Assembly: GCA_017428525.1 (NCBI GenBank)
Contig: JAFRQQ010000002.1
Coordinates: 124,001-188,000 of the forward strand
Source of the DNA: Clostridia bacterium
GTDB lineage: Bacteria > Bacillota > Clostridia > Oscillospirales > Acutalibacteraceae
Direction: 5' to 3'
DNA: 64,000 bases
Both the position numbers and the translations under genes were made by a program. This document shows, piece after piece, positions 1 through 9,098 of the stretch (its first letter is position 1; each line of letters opens with the position of its first letter). The notes beneath the pieces are model-generated. The model was not told where the DNA came from and searched no databases. It saw only the letters and a program-made list of their open reading frames with translations.

Positions 1-267
1 AGCGTCGGCCAGCGCGGACAGCCGGGGATCGACCTGCGCGACCAGCGGCGGGATCTCCTCCATGGATGCCACATGCACGATCAGCGGATTATCCTGCGGC
101 CGGCCCTTGGCTTCGAAAATGCGGGCGACGGCGGCGGGATCCAGCGCGTTTGCGGCCAGGCCGTAGACCGTTTCGGTCGGGATGGCGACCAGCCCGCCGT
201 TTCGGAGCAGGTCGGCGGCGCACGCGAGATCCTCCGGCCGGTCGGCGCGCAGAAGTTGCGTTTTCAT
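1..267 (-). CDS. tsaC: Threonylcarbamoyl-AMP synthase (TsaC/Sua5), N-terminal part, runs off the window
   Basis: The first 89 residues are visible; the gene continues past the left edge. The family makes threonylcarbamoyl-AMP from threonine, bicarbonate and ATP for the t6A37 modification of ANN-decoding tRNAs. Reading from the ATG at 265-267 (minus) I see the YrdC-fold signature PTETVYGL near residue 30 and K-x-R...NPLIVHV near residues 54-65, both nucleotide/threonine-pocket elements. It starts 6 nt after the prfA stop, so prfA and tsaC are co-transcribed. In many Firmicutes prmC lies between these two genes; here it does not. Whether it is the short TsaC or the long Sua5 form cannot be told from this fragment. 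Confidence 0.85.
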   Translation of the reverse strand, partial: MKTQLLRADRPEDLACAADLLRNGGLVAIPTETVYGLAANALDPAAVARIFEAKGRPQDNPLIVHVASMEEIPPLVAQVDPRLSALADA

Positions 268-273
268 TCTGTA

Positions 274-1344
274 TTATGCCTCACTTTTCAGCTTTTCCGC
301 CGTGTCGGCGGTCACCAGCGCGTCGATGATCTCATCCAGATCGCCGTTGATGACGGCGTCCAGCTTATAGAGCGTGAGCCCGATGCGGTGATCCGTGACG
401 CGGCTTTGGGGGAAATTATAGGTGCGGATGCGTTCGCTGCGGTCGCCGGAGCCGACCTGCGCGCGGCGTTCGCCGGCAATGGCGTCCTGCTGCTTCTGCC
501 GCTCCGCTTCCAGAATCTTCGCGCGCAGAATTTTCATCGCGCGATCCTTGTTTTTATATTGGCTGCGCTCGTCCTGACATTCCACCACCGTGCCCGTGGG
601 CAGATGCGTGATGCGGATGGCGCTTTCGGTCTTGTTGACATGCTGCCCGCCGGCGCCGCCGGAGCGGAAGGTGTCGATCTGCAGGTCGGTCGGATTGATC
701 TGCACATCCACGTCCTCGGCCTCGGGCAGGACGGCCACGGTCGCGGCGGAGGTCTGGATGCGGCCCTGACTCTCCGTTTCCGGCACGCGCTGCACACGGT
801 GGACGCCGCTTTCGAATTTGAAACGGGAATACGCGCCCTCGCCGGTGACGGTGAAGCTGATCTCCTTCCAGCCGCCGAGCTCCGTGGGGTTCTCGTTGAG
901 CACCTCGAGATGCCAGCCCTTGCGCTCGGCATACATGGAATACATGCGAAACAGCACGCCTGCAAACAGCGCGGCCTCCTCGCCGCCGGTGCCGGCGCGG
1001 ATCTCAACGATCACGTTGCGCTCGTCGTTGGGGTCGCGCGGGAGCAGCTGACGCTTGAGCGTTTCCCGCAGGGCGTCCGCATCCGAACGCGCGGCGGTCA
1101 GCTCTTCCTGCGCGAGCGCGCGCAGCTCGGCGTCCTCGGCTTCGCTTTCCAGCATCGTCTGCGCCTCGGCCGCCCGGGCGAGCGCGGCTTTGTAAGCGCG
1201 GAAGGTTTCGATGATCGGCGTGAGGGTTTTGTATTCCCGCATCAGGTCGCGGTAACGCGCAGGGTCCGCCGCCGTGTCGCTCTGACACAGCAGCGTGTTG
1301 ACGGTTTCAAACCGCGCTTCCACTTGTTCGAGTTTCTCGAGCAT
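274..1344 (-). CDS. prfA: Peptide chain release factor 1
   Basis: Class I release factor that recognises UAA and UAG in the ribosomal A site and triggers peptidyl-tRNA hydrolysis. The 356-aa length is normal. The catalytic GAGGQHVN loop lies near residue 230, and the codon-recognition P-x-T tripeptide appears as PET in [11 protein letters not shown] near residue 185, the RF1 form rather than the SPF of RF2. The N-terminal helical domain is complete ([12 protein letters not shown]). It sits 3 nt downstream of the DUF951 gene stop and 6 nt upstream of tsaC, a compact translation-related operon. Confidence 0.97.
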   Translation of the reverse strand: MLEKLEQVEARFETVNTLLCQSDTAADPARYRDLMREYKTLTPIIETFRAYKAALARAAEAQTMLESEAEDAELRALAQEELTAARSDADALRETLKRQLLPRDPNDERNVIVEIRAGTGGEEAALFAGVLFRMYSMYAERKGWHLEVLNENPTELGGWKEISFTVTGEGAYSRFKFESGVHRVQRVPETESQGRIQTSAATVAVLPEAEDVDVQINPTDLQIDTFRSGGAGGQHVNKTESAIRITHLPTGTVVECQDERSQYKNKDRAMKILRAKILEAERQKQQDAIAGERRAQVGSGDRSERIRTYNFPQSRVTDHRIGLTLYKLDAVINGDLDEIIDALVTADTAEKLKSEA

Positions 1345-1347
1345 GGG

Positions 1348-1536
1348 TTACTCCGCTTCCTCCCGCAGGATTTTCTTGATATTCTTCTCGATTTTCACAC
1401 GCGGCGCCATGACCTCGTGCCCGCAGCCGACACAGCGGATGCGGAAATCCGCGCCGATGCGCAGCACGGCAAACCGGTTGCTGCCGCAGGGGTGCGGCTT
1501 TTTCATCAGCAGCGTATCGCCGACACGCACATCCAT
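1348..1536 (-). CDS. DUF951 family small zinc-ribbon-like protein
   Basis: 62-aa basic protein recognised by the DUF951 pattern: an N-terminal VGDTLLMKKPHPCGSN segment followed by RIGADFRIRCVGCGHEVMAPR. Three cysteines (HPCGS, CVGCGH) could bind one zinc with a histidine. The family is widespread in Firmicutes and its function is not established; proximity to translation genes is common. A good ribosome binding site (GGAGG) precedes the ATG at 1534-1536. It is the first gene of the DUF951-prfA-tsaC operon; upstream on the minus strand a TATAGT -10-like element lies around 1566-1573 but I see no convincing -35. Confidence 0.85.
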   Translation of the reverse strand: MDVRVGDTLLMKKPHPCGSNRFAVLRIGADFRIRCVGCGHEVMAPRVKIEKNIKKILREEAE

Positions 1537-1689
1537 GCGCGCGCCTCCTTCCGGATTCAGATACTATTACTATACCATAAAAGATTGAAAAAGTATACCG
1601 CAAAGCAATGAATTTTTTCCGCGGCGGCGTGCATATACTGAAACAAACGGGAAAAACCCGAATGATTTCAACCCGGAAGGAACGCGGAT

Positions 1690-2619
1690 ATGGATCAAAT
1701 CATTTATCAGCCGGAGGGACGGCTGCTTCATACGGCGGAAAACCAGCGGCGCTGCGCCGGACCTGCCGCGCTGCGCGAGGCCTTTGCAGACGGCGCGGTG
1801 CTCGAAGGGCGGGCGCTGCGCTGCGACGCGGCGCATGACCTGCATGTGGATCTCGGCTGCATGCGCGGCGTGATCCCGCGCGCGGAAGGCGCCGTCGGCA
1901 TTGCCGAGGGCCGGGTGCGGGATATCGCGCTGATCTCGCGGGTCAACAAGCCGGTGGCGTTCGTCATCACCGGCTTTACGCAGACGGCAGACGGCGAGCC
2001 GCTCGCGCTGCTCAGCCGCAGGCGGGTGCAGGAGGCCTGCCTGCAGACCTATATCGCCGCCCTGACGCCCGGCGATGTGATTCCGGCCACGGTGACGCAT
2101 CTGGAGGGCTTCGGCGCGTTCTGCGACGTCGGCGCGGGCGTGAGCGCCCTGCTGCCGATCGACAGCATTTCGGTCTCGCGCATCCCGCATCCCGGCGCGC
2201 GCTTCACGCAGGGGCAGCCGATCCTTGCCGTGGTGCGGGAGATCGACGCCGAACGACGGATCACGCTCACGCACAAAGAGCTGCTCGGCACCTGGGAGGA
2301 GAACGCCGCGCAGCTGGAGGTGGGCGAAACCGTGCCGGGCATTGTGCGCTCGGTGGAGAGCTACGGCATTTTCGTGGAGCTCGCGCCGAATCTGGCGGGG
2401 CTCGCGGAGCGCGCGGAGGGCGTGCGCGCCGGCGATCACGCGGCCGTCTATATCAAGAGCATGCTGCCGCAGAAAATGAAGATCAAGCTGATCCTCGTGG
2501 ACGCCTTCGCCGCGGACTATCCGCCCGCGCCGCCGCACTACTTTATCCGGCAGGGGCACATCGACCGCTGGTGCTATTCCCCGCCCGCGTGCAGCCGCCG
2601 GATGGAAAGCATATTCTGA
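1690..2619 (+). CDS. S1 RNA-binding domain protein (ribosomal protein S1-like)
   Basis: 309-aa protein with at least two S1 (OB-fold) repeats. One is around residues 127-195 (GDVIPATVTHLEGFGAFCDVGAGVSALLP split over two strands), the other around residues 213-265 (GETVPGIVRSVESYGIFVELAPNLAGL). The N-terminal ~100 residues look like a degenerate further S1-like unit (GCMRGVIPR). This resembles the short S1-like proteins of Clostridia annotated as 30S ribosomal protein S1, which bind RNA and may help load mRNA. An AAGGAACGCGGAT ribosome binding site precedes the ATG. The gene is monocistronic and diverges from the DUF951-prfA operon. A paired hairpin follows at 2626-2650. Confidence 0.8.
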   Translation: MDQIIYQPEGRLLHTAENQRRCAGPAALREAFADGAVLEGRALRCDAAHDLHVDLGCMRGVIPRAEGAVGIAEGRVRDIALISRVNKPVAFVITGFTQTADGEPLALLSRRRVQEACLQTYIAALTPGDVIPATVTHLEGFGAFCDVGAGVSALLPIDSISVSRIPHPGARFTQGQPILAVVREIDAERRITLTHKELLGTWEENAAQLEVGETVPGIVRSVESYGIFVELAPNLAGLAERAEGVRAGDHAAVYIKSMLPQKMKIKLILVDAFAADYPPAPPHYFIRQGHIDRWCYSPPACSRRMESIF

Positions 2620-2625
2620 ATCAAA

Positions 2626-2650
2626 CGGCCCCCTTCGTCGAAGGGGGCCG
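2626..2650. terminator. GC-rich hairpin between convergent genes
   Basis: Perfect inverted repeat with CGGCCCCCTT and AAGGGGGCCG arms and a five-base loop, between the convergent S1-domain gene (plus) and the GNAT gene (minus). Only short T runs follow on either side, so it may be a weak bidirectional terminator. Confidence 0.5.
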
Positions 2651-2664
2651 CTGTGTGCAGGTGA

Positions 2665-3828
2665 TTATACGTTATCCTGTGAATAAGAGAAGAAATCTGC
2701 GGGGAACCATTGCTGCGCGAAGGCGGGCAGCAGTTCCTTTTCCTTGCAGATCGGCGAGGTGATCAGCCGCGTGGCCGTGTGCTGATCGAGCGTGAGCGCC
2801 GGCGCATCCTGCGTTTGCGTGACGGTGACCTGATTATCCTGCACCGTGATGCGCAGCTGTTCGTCGCCGCGGTCGCCGCGGATGAGCAGCACGAGGCTGC
2901 CGTCGCAAAGGCGAGCGTGCGTCGCCTTCAGGCGCAGGAACGCTTCGGTAAAGCGGCGAAAATCGAGGATGCAGACCATCTCGGCGTGCGAAATGTCGCT
3001 GCCGCCGCAGTGGCGGGCCATGTAATCCGCCGTTTCCACATCATACGGCGGCACGTCAAAGGAGACGGCGTCGTTGCCCGACACGTCCATGGCGCACAGG
3101 CACACGTCGATCAGATCCGCGGGATCGGTCGCTTTCAGCTCCAGAATGCCGCCGAATTTCTGCTTGACAAAGTAGCCGAGGAAGGCGTCGCCGCGCGTGA
3201 CGACATACGGCACGGCACGCCAGGAGCAGAGGACGTCATACAGCGCCTGCGGCGCGCGCACGGCGCGCATGGGCTGCTGATTATACAGCAGCGCGATGCC
3301 CGCGAGTGCATCGGCATCCTGCGCCGTGACAAGCCGGGCAGTCGCGTCCGTCTGATAGTCGCGCCCCTTGATATGGGCGATGCTGCGGCGGCTGAGATCG
3401 AAGTTCAGGCTTTGTCCGCCGGGCTCATAGCCGAAATAGCCGTAGCGCTGGCGATGCCCGCCGAGGATGGAATAAACCGTGCCGTCCGCCGCCATTTCCG
3501 CGAGCGCCTGCTGCATGAGCCGGATCATATAGCCCTTGCCGCGGGCGTCCTTCGCAACGGCGACGTTGCCGATGCCGCCCACGCGCAGGGTTGCGCCGGC
3601 AACCTCCACGTCGAAGGGATACAGACCGACGGCGGCCTTGATCTCGCCGTCCTCGGCAACGATCAGGTTGTGCTCCGCCGGGGCGTATTCCGCCTTGTAA
3701 AGCTTGGGCAGGAGGGTGAGAAAGTCGCGCTGCGTTTCAGGGTCGTCCTCCGAAAAGAACACATCATCCAGCATGGCCAGCAGCGCTTCACGCTGCGCGG
3801 CGGTGCCGTGACCAAGATAAAGCTCCAT
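2665..3828 (-). CDS. GNAT family N-acetyltransferase (Eis-like, two-part)
   Basis: 387-aa protein. The N-terminal ~150 residues form a GNAT acetyltransferase: the acetyl-CoA loop appears as VAKDARGKGYMIRLMQQ (R/Q-x-x-G-x-G/A type) near residues 91-107, followed by YSILGGHRQRYGYFGYE, a segment typical of the Eis/acetyltransferase_9 group. The C-terminal half is a second GNAT-like plus SCP2-like part, as in Eis-type enzymes. Substrate is unknown; Eis homologues acetylate amines on aminoglycosides or proteins. An AGGAG site precedes the ATG. It lies 10 nt downstream of the D,D-carboxypeptidase gene and is probably co-transcribed with it. Confidence 0.8.
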   Translation of the reverse strand: MELYLGHGTAAQREALLAMLDDVFFSEDDPETQRDFLTLLPKLYKAEYAPAEHNLIVAEDGEIKAAVGLYPFDVEVAGATLRVGGIGNVAVAKDARGKGYMIRLMQQALAEMAADGTVYSILGGHRQRYGYFGYEPGGQSLNFDLSRRSIAHIKGRDYQTDATARLVTAQDADALAGIALLYNQQPMRAVRAPQALYDVLCSWRAVPYVVTRGDAFLGYFVKQKFGGILELKATDPADLIDVCLCAMDVSGNDAVSFDVPPYDVETADYMARHCGGSDISHAEMVCILDFRRFTEAFLRLKATHARLCDGSLVLLIRGDRGDEQLRITVQDNQVTVTQTQDAPALTLDQHTATRLITSPICKEKELLPAFAQQWFPADFFSYSQDNV

Positions 3829-3838
3829 GGCAAGTCTC

Positions 3839-5206
3839 CTATTTCAATTTCATAAAATCGTCGTAATTCAGCACGCGGTAGCCCGCGGCGTTCTTGCGGG
3901 CGGCCGCGCGTTTGCGTGCGCGGCGGAACAGGACAATCAGCGCGCAGATCGCTACGATCGCGCACAGGCGGAAGATCCAGGAGGAGAGCAGCTTGCGGGC
4001 GGTGCTGCCCACGACGGCAAACACGCTCAGCTTCACATCTGCGGCCGCGACCAGATTGATCCGGTGGATCTCCTCCTGCGCATACAGCACGCGCGCAGCG
4101 GCCACGGCATCTCCCTTTTTGACCGGCGCCTTGACGGATTTCGGCAGAGAATCCGCCAGCGGCTCGATCAGCAGGCTGCCTTCGCCCACGCCCTTGGGCA
4201 CCAGACTGTAGATCGCTTCCGCCGGGGAGAGCCCGACCGTGTCGCGTCCGGATCCGAATTCGACCGGCACCTGCGCCACGATCTGATCGGGATCGCAGAT
4301 CTGCTTGAGCTCGAGGTTGTCAAAGGCCCAGTTGAGCAGCGCCTTCGCGTCGATGAAAGCGCCGTTTTCATCCACGCCGTCGTTGTCCATATCCTCCATG
4401 ATCGCGTTGAGCACCACGCAGACGTAGTTGTAGCCGCCCTTGGAGGCGGTCACGGCCACGCAGTGACCGGCGATGGAGGTGGTGCCGGTTTTTCCGCCGT
4501 TGATAAACGGCGAATAATAATCGGTATAATTCTTTTTTAGCATGTGGTTGGTATTGATGATCGTGCGTTCCTTCTGCAGATTCGTCGCCGGCAGTTTATA
4601 AGACGTCATGGCCGAAATCTCGGCAAAGGCGGGGTAGCCCATGGCGTGCAGCAGGAGGGTCGCCGTATCTCTCGCGGTGGTATACTGATCGTCGTCATCC
4701 AGTCCGTGCGGATTGACGAAGTTGGTGTCCGTGCAGCCGAGCGCTTGCGCCGTTTCGTTCATCATGCGCACAAACTGCGGGCGGTCGCCGTCGGTGATGT
4801 AGTCGGCCAGCGCGGTCGCGGCTTCGTTGGCGCTTTGCAGCAGCAGGCAGCAGAGCAGGTCATAGACGCTCAGCGTTTCACCCGCTTTCAGGCCGCCGAG
4901 GGAGCTGCCGGTGTAGGAAAGCTCTGTGATGCAGGATTCGGACACGGTGACCGGCTCATTCAGGTTTTCGCAGTGGTCGAGCACCACGATGGCCGTCGCC
5001 AGCTTCGTCAGGCTGGCCGGATGCGTCTGCTTGCCGGCGTTTTTTTCATACAGCACCTCGCCGTTGTCTGCGCCGGCGAGATAAACGCAGTCGGCATGCA
5101 GCTCGATTTCCCGGTCGACATATTCATTATAAGCCGCGTGCGCAGGCAGGCTTGCAGCCGCCGTGAGCATCAGCGCAGCCGTCAGGAAGCACAGGATTCG
5201 TTTCAT
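3839..5206 (-). CDS. D-alanyl-D-alanine carboxypeptidase (DacF/PBP5-type)
   Basis: Serine peptidase of the S11 family that trims the terminal D-Ala of peptidoglycan stem peptides. I place the start at 5206, where an AGAGG site precedes an ATG and a signal peptide begins (MKRILCFLTAALML...AHA), rather than at an upstream ATG without a good site; length 455 aa. Catalytic motifs are S65-LTK, S125-A-N and K239-T-G-T. A C-terminal membrane helix (IFRLCAIVAICALIVLF) and a basic cytoplasmic tail rich in Arg/Lys anchor it, in place of the amphipathic helix of PBP5. A GNAT gene follows 10 nt downstream. Confidence 0.93.
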   Translation of the reverse strand: MKRILCFLTAALMLTAAASLPAHAAYNEYVDREIELHADCVYLAGADNGEVLYEKNAGKQTHPASLTKLATAIVVLDHCENLNEPVTVSESCITELSYTGSSLGGLKAGETLSVYDLLCCLLLQSANEAATALADYITDGDRPQFVRMMNETAQALGCTDTNFVNPHGLDDDDQYTTARDTATLLLHAMGYPAFAEISAMTSYKLPATNLQKERTIINTNHMLKKNYTDYYSPFINGGKTGTTSIAGHCVAVTASKGGYNYVCVVLNAIMEDMDNDGVDENGAFIDAKALLNWAFDNLELKQICDPDQIVAQVPVEFGSGRDTVGLSPAEAIYSLVPKGVGEGSLLIEPLADSLPKSVKAPVKKGDAVAAARVLYAQEEIHRINLVAAADVKLSVFAVVGSTARKLLSSWIFRLCAIVAICALIVLFRRARKRAAARKNAAGYRVLNYDDFMKLK

Positions 5207-5336
5207 AAAAGCCTCTCGATCTCTTCGGGCAGCCGCCGCGGCGTTGCCCCGCATCATTGATTTCCAATGATTATAGCATATCCGGCGAAAAAAATAAATA
5301 CCTCCGCCATTATTTTTTGCCGAAATGAGAAAGCGC

Positions 5337-5365
5337 TTGATTTTTCCGCCGTTTGGGAGTATAGT
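5337..5365 (+). promoter_or_regulatory. Sigma-A promoter for the phosphoesterase gene
   Basis: TTGATT at 5337-5342, 17-nt spacer, TATAGT at 5360-5365; a GGAGA ribosome binding site and the ATG at 5398 follow. Confidence 0.7.
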
Positions 5366-5397
5366 AAAAGACAGAATAACAATAAAGGAGAAGCTTC

Positions 5398-6090
5398 ATG
5401 GTCTATGTTACCGGCGATATGCACGGCGATCTCGCCCGCTTCGAATCCCCGGCGCTCAGCCGTCTGAAAAAGGACGACACGCTGATCATCTGCGGCGATT
5501 TCGGTTTTCTTTGGGACGGCAGCCGAGAGGAGGCCAAGATCCTCAAGCGCCTGGGCAAAAAGAAATACAATATCTGCTTCATTGACGGCACGCACGAGAA
5601 TTTCGAGCTGCTCAACGCGTATCCGGTCACCGAATGGAACGGCGGCAAGGTGCACCACATCGAGGGCAATATCTATCACCTAATGCGCGGGCAGATCTTC
5701 CGGCTGGACAACCTGACCTTTTTCACCATGGGCGGCGGCGAAAGCCCGGATATCGATATCCGGTTTGAGGAAAACGCCTGGTCGCGCTTTGAATTCCCCA
5801 GCCGCGAGGAGCTGCTCGAGGGCGCGGAGAATCTGGAAAAGATCAACTGCCGCGTGGATTATATCATCACGCATGAGCCGCCGGTGAAGATCAAGAGCTT
5901 CCTCTCCCTCAAGGACAGCGAGACGGCCAGCGTCACCGGACTGAACACCTATCTGGAGGAGATGAGCGCCATCTGCCAGTTCCGCCGCTGGTTCTTCGGC
6001 TCGATGCATCTGGATAAATTCATCTCCAACTCCCATATCGCGGTCTACCGCAACGTGATCAACGCGATCACCGGCGAGGTCGCGCGGTAA
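5398..6090 (+). CDS. Metallophosphoesterase (calcineurin-like)
   Basis: 230-aa cytosolic protein with the metal-binding signatures of calcineurin-like phosphoesterases in order: GDMHGD (residues 6-11), ICGDFGF (about 31-37), DGTHEN (about 62-67) and ITHEPP (about 158-163). The usual GNHE block is replaced by GTHEN, as in a subgroup of small Firmicutes proteins. No signal peptide or membrane helix. The substrate cannot be predicted. It has its own promoter and a strong terminator directly after it. Confidence 0.85.
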   Translation: MVYVTGDMHGDLARFESPALSRLKKDDTLIICGDFGFLWDGSREEAKILKRLGKKKYNICFIDGTHENFELLNAYPVTEWNGGKVHHIEGNIYHLMRGQIFRLDNLTFFTMGGGESPDIDIRFEENAWSRFEFPSREELLEGAENLEKINCRVDYIITHEPPVKIKSFLSLKDSETASVTGLNTYLEEMSAICQFRRWFFGSMHLDKFISNSHIAVYRNVINAITGEVAR

Positions 6091-6117
6091 AAAGAACAAA
6101 AAGAACAGAAAAAAAGA

Positions 6118-6152
6118 GATCCTGCAGCAATCAGTTTGCCGCAGGATCTTTT
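6118..6152. terminator. Bidirectional intrinsic terminator
   Basis: Hairpin GATCCTGC-a-GCAA / TTGC-c-GCAGGATC followed by TTTT on the plus strand and preceded by a long A run (T run on the minus strand). It separates the convergent phosphoesterase gene and the gene ending at 6164. Confidence 0.85.
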
Positions 6153-6163
6153 GCTGTTTTGTG

Positions 6164-7039
6164 TTATTCTTCGGCGTTTTCGGCGGCTTCCTTCTCCGCC
6201 TCCGCCTGCAGTTTTTCTTCATAGCGCCGGACCATGGCTTCTTCCATCATTTTGCGGATCTCCGCTTTGTCAACGCCGTCCGCGACCATGGCTTCATATT
6301 CCTCGGCGGGAATGCCGCCGACATAGCACTGCTTATATTTGACAGGCGGTTTCTTGACAGTGATCACGATGTTGATCGCGAGCAGCGCCGCGAGGGTCAG
6401 CAGATAGACAAACGCGCCGATCTTCAGCGAGCCGCTGACATAGTCGGGAAACACGGCGTGGATCTGCCGGGCGAAGACGATAAAACCGACGACGGCCGCG
6501 ACAGCCAGGAGGATCGTCAGGGTGTTCATGGTCAGGTTGCGGCGGTTGCCGCGCGGCGCGCTCGCCATCATCAGCAGGATCAGGCTGACCAGCACCAGCA
6601 CGGCGGAAAGCAGCACGCCGATGAGCGCCACGGCATAGGCCGTGAAGGCGGTGCCGACGGACTTCGCGCCGGTCATGGTGAACAGCGCGTCAAAATTCAG
6701 CGAGGACGCCAGATTATAAAGCGTGATCAGGTTGACCGAGGACGTGCGTTCTGCGATCATTGGACCCTGAAACGTGACCGAGCACAGCGGCAGCATCAGC
6801 GCGGCCAGCGGCAGCAGCGACAGGATCAGACGCACGATCGAATACTTCGAGCCGACAAAGGAGGCCTTGAGCCGGTCGATGCGGCGCTGCACGCGGGCAT
6901 GCTCCGCCTCCGCGACGTCCGCTTCATCCTGCAGGCGCTCCTCCGCGCCGAAGAACACAAGGTTGACGCCGCAATTCGGGCACGTCGGCTTCCAGTCAAA
7001 CAGCGTCAGCGTGTGTCCGCACTTGGGGCAGTGTGCCAT
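6164..7039 (-). CDS. Zinc-ribbon integral membrane protein, function unknown
   Basis: 291 aa. The N-terminus is a classic zinc ribbon (CPKCGH at residues 4-9, CPNCGV at about 20-25), then a charged helix, then four predicted membrane helices (for example SIVRLILSLLPLAALMLPLC, two adjacent hydrophobic segments around residues 140-190, and VYLLTLAALLAINIVITV). The Ala/Glu-rich C-terminus is cytosolic. Proteins of this layout are common and uncharacterised in Clostridia; possible roles are membrane scaffolding or sensing. A consensus promoter lies at 7073-7101 and an AGGGAGG site precedes the ATG. Confidence 0.7.
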   Translation of the reverse strand: MAHCPKCGHTLTLFDWKPTCPNCGVNLVFFGAEERLQDEADVAEAEHARVQRRIDRLKASFVGSKYSIVRLILSLLPLAALMLPLCSVTFQGPMIAERTSSVNLITLYNLASSLNFDALFTMTGAKSVGTAFTAYAVALIGVLLSAVLVLVSLILLMMASAPRGNRRNLTMNTLTILLAVAAVVGFIVFARQIHAVFPDYVSGSLKIGAFVYLLTLAALLAINIVITVKKPPVKYKQCYVGGIPAEEYEAMVADGVDKAEIRKMMEEAMVRRYEEKLQAEAEKEAAENAEE

Positions 7040-7072
7040 GAGGGTCCCTCCCTATCATTCAACGTATACTTT

Positions 7073-7101
7073 ATTCTATCATAGCGGCAGGGGGAAATCA
7101 A
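7073..7101 (-). promoter_or_regulatory. Sigma-A promoter for the zinc-ribbon membrane protein gene
   Basis: On the minus strand TTGATT (7096-7101), 17-nt spacer, TAGAAT (7073-7078). Confidence 0.7.
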
Positions 7102-7163
7102 TTGTGCAGCCTCTCTAAAAACCGGCACCGAAATTCGGCAATTTGACGAATGTTTCGCGCGGA

Positions 7164-7895
7164 TCAGATCATGCCGCCGTCCACAGACAGCGTCTGCGCC
7201 GTGATGTAGCTTGCATCCTTGCCGGCCAGAAACGCGATCGCGGCGGCGACCTCCTCCGGGGTGCCGAAGCGGCCGAGCGGAATCTCCGAAGCGAGCGCCG
7301 CCTTTTCCTGCGCGCTTAAATGGTCGTTCATTTTGGTGTCGATTGCGCCCGGCGCCACGCAGTTTACGCGCACGCCGCTGGGCGCGAGCTCCCGCGCGAG
7401 CGCCTGCGTCAGTCCGATGACGCCGGCCTTCGTCGCGGAATACACCGCCTCGCAGGAAGCGCCGGAGCGGCCCCACATGGAGGCGACGTTGATGATCGCG
7501 CCGCGCTTGCGCCGCACCATGGCGGGCACGGCGGCCCGGCAGCAGTGAAAGACGCCCTTGAGATTGACGTCGGCCAGGCGGTCGTAATCGGCGTCAGTCG
7601 TATCCTGCAGCAGCGCCTGCTGCGCGACGCCGGCGTTATTGACCAGCACCTCCACCGGCGCGAAATGCGTTTCGATCTCCTCAAACAGGGCGTTGACCGC
7701 CGCGGCGTCGGTCACATCCAGCCGGCAGCAGCGGAATACGGCGTTGACCGAAGCGAGCTTTGCGGCCAGGCGTTCGATGCCTGCCGCATCCCGGCAGTAG
7801 CAGGCGGCGACGGCATAGCCCTCCGCGGCCAGCCGCAGCGCGGTCGCGCCGCCGATGGCGCCGGAAGCGCCCGTGATCAGCGCACAGCCTCTCAT
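7164..7895 (-). CDS. Short-chain dehydrogenase/reductase, FabG-like
   Basis: 243-aa NAD(P)-dependent oxidoreductase of the classical SDR family. Motifs in order: TGASGAIG cofactor loop (residues 8-15), LDVTD, NNAG (about 89-92), catalytic Ser in NVASMWG (about 140), and YSATK with catalytic Tyr and Lys (about 154-158), followed by NCVAPGAIDT. It resembles 3-oxoacyl-ACP reductase, but it is isolated from any fab cluster, so it may act on another ketone or alcohol. A strong AAGGAGG site precedes the ATG. The lipoprotein gene lies upstream on the same strand, separated by a hairpin. Confidence 0.85.
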   Translation of the reverse strand: MRGCALITGASGAIGGATALRLAAEGYAVAACYCRDAAGIERLAAKLASVNAVFRCCRLDVTDAAAVNALFEEIETHFAPVEVLVNNAGVAQQALLQDTTDADYDRLADVNLKGVFHCCRAAVPAMVRRKRGAIINVASMWGRSGASCEAVYSATKAGVIGLTQALARELAPSGVRVNCVAPGAIDTKMNDHLSAQEKAALASEIPLGRFGTPEEVAAAIAFLAGKDASYITAQTLSVDGGMI

Positions 7896-7919
7896 ACTGA
7901 TTCCTCCTTATGAAGAAAT

Positions 7920-7951
7920 GCGGCGCGGTGAAGCGATGCTCCCCGCGCCGC
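7920..7951 (-). terminator. GC-rich hairpin after the lipoprotein gene
   Basis: Inverted repeat GCGGCGCGG / CCGCGCCGC with a short loop between the lipoprotein stop and the dehydrogenase start. There is no long T run, so termination is probably partial. Confidence 0.5.
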
Positions 7952-7968
7952 GGTCATGATTTAAATTT

Positions 7969-9069
7969 TTACAGCAAAGACAGCGGATTGTAATCCTCGC
8001 CCGCAATCGTCGCCAGGTCGATATAGCCGGACGGCAGCACGAATTTGCTGTTGTCCACCGTCGTGGTCAGGCTGGTCAGCTCCATGATGGTGGTGTTGTC
8101 GCCGTCGATGGTCTCGATGCGCTTGAGCTGATCGTTCTCGAAGAAGTAGCGGATGGTGGCGCCGTCATTTTCGTAGGTGTCCACGGTGTAGGATTTGCCG
8201 TTGAGCGTCACAACGCCGGAGCCGACATAGGTGCCCTCCGGATTGTTGAACATCTCGGAGTCAAACAGGCTGTCGCCGGAGGCGTCCTCCAGCATTTCGT
8301 TGGCCTGCTCCTTCGGCACGCTCATATAAGCGCGCATCTTCGGAATGATCATATAATAGGCGTTGTCGCCCACGAGCGCGGCAATGGTCATGGAGTACAG
8401 CTTGTTGACGGGATACGCCATTTCATAATAATACTTGTCGCCGCTGCGCATGACGGTGATCGGCATGGTGACCTCTTCCGTCGTGCCGTTGTCTTTCGGC
8501 ATGGTGGCGCGCATCTTCATCTTCAGCGTGAAGGTGTTGCCGGAAAGAATATCGGAATAGGTTTTGATCGAAGCGTTGTGGGTCGGCTTGCCGTCGCTCG
8601 AAACCGGCACTTCAACGTCCTTGATGGCGGATTCGGGCACCACGTCCGCTGCGATATCCAGCGTTTCCACCTTTTCGTCCGCCAGCTGCTCCATCGCCTC
8701 ATCGGGATCCTCCGTTCCGTTCAGGAGGTTCTCAATGGACTGCAGCTGCTCGGGCAGGGCCTGCGACGCGGTTTCGCCGTTGGGGCCGGTGGTCGCGGCG
8801 CGCGGATCGGTCACGGCCACGCGGGTCGTTGCGGTCTTGACGCTGTTTTTCTGCACGGGAACGGTCTCGCCGTTCACGTCTGTATAGTAATATTCGGTTT
8901 CGCCGTTTTCATTCACGCGGGTCTGCACATCGCGGGTCACGCCGTCGCTGTCAACGATATAGGCCTTGGATTCGATGACGAATTTCCCGTCGCCCTCGAT
9001 TTTGCGGCACGCGGCAAAGCTGAACAGGCTGGAAAACACCAGAACAAGCGCAACAATGCTTTTTTTCAT
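7969..9069 (-). CDS. Secreted lipoprotein, function unknown
   Basis: 366 aa from the ATG at 9067-9069, chosen because it follows a GGAGG site and opens a lipoprotein signal (MKKSIVALVLVFSSLFSFAAC; lipobox FAAC). A longer open frame extends upstream but has no start signal and overlaps the promoter. The mature part has a Thr/Gly/Asp-rich linker and then a beta-rich domain (about residues 150-366) with repeated YYYEMAYPVNKLYS and NGKSYTVDTYE-like segments, similar in feel to the LolA-like or DUF4412-type lipoproteins that bind hydrophobic ligands; this is a guess. No partner gene is obvious. Confidence 0.75.
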   Translation of the reverse strand: MKKSIVALVLVFSSLFSFAACRKIEGDGKFVIESKAYIVDSDGVTRDVQTRVNENGETEYYYTDVNGETVPVQKNSVKTATTRVAVTDPRAATTGPNGETASQALPEQLQSIENLLNGTEDPDEAMEQLADEKVETLDIAADVVPESAIKDVEVPVSSDGKPTHNASIKTYSDILSGNTFTLKMKMRATMPKDNGTTEEVTMPITVMRSGDKYYYEMAYPVNKLYSMTIAALVGDNAYYMIIPKMRAYMSVPKEQANEMLEDASGDSLFDSEMFNNPEGTYVGSGVVTLNGKSYTVDTYENDGATIRYFFENDQLKRIETIDGDNTTIMELTSLTTTVDNSKFVLPSGYIDLATIAGEDYNPLSLL

Positions 9070-9098
9070 GGATGGTGGCCTCCGATCTCGGAAAAATA

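Noticed and set aside
73..1611. Long plus-strand open frame opposite prfA
   Set aside because: It is the antisense shadow of prfA and the DUF951 gene, with His/Arg/Asp-rich composition and no ribosome binding site.
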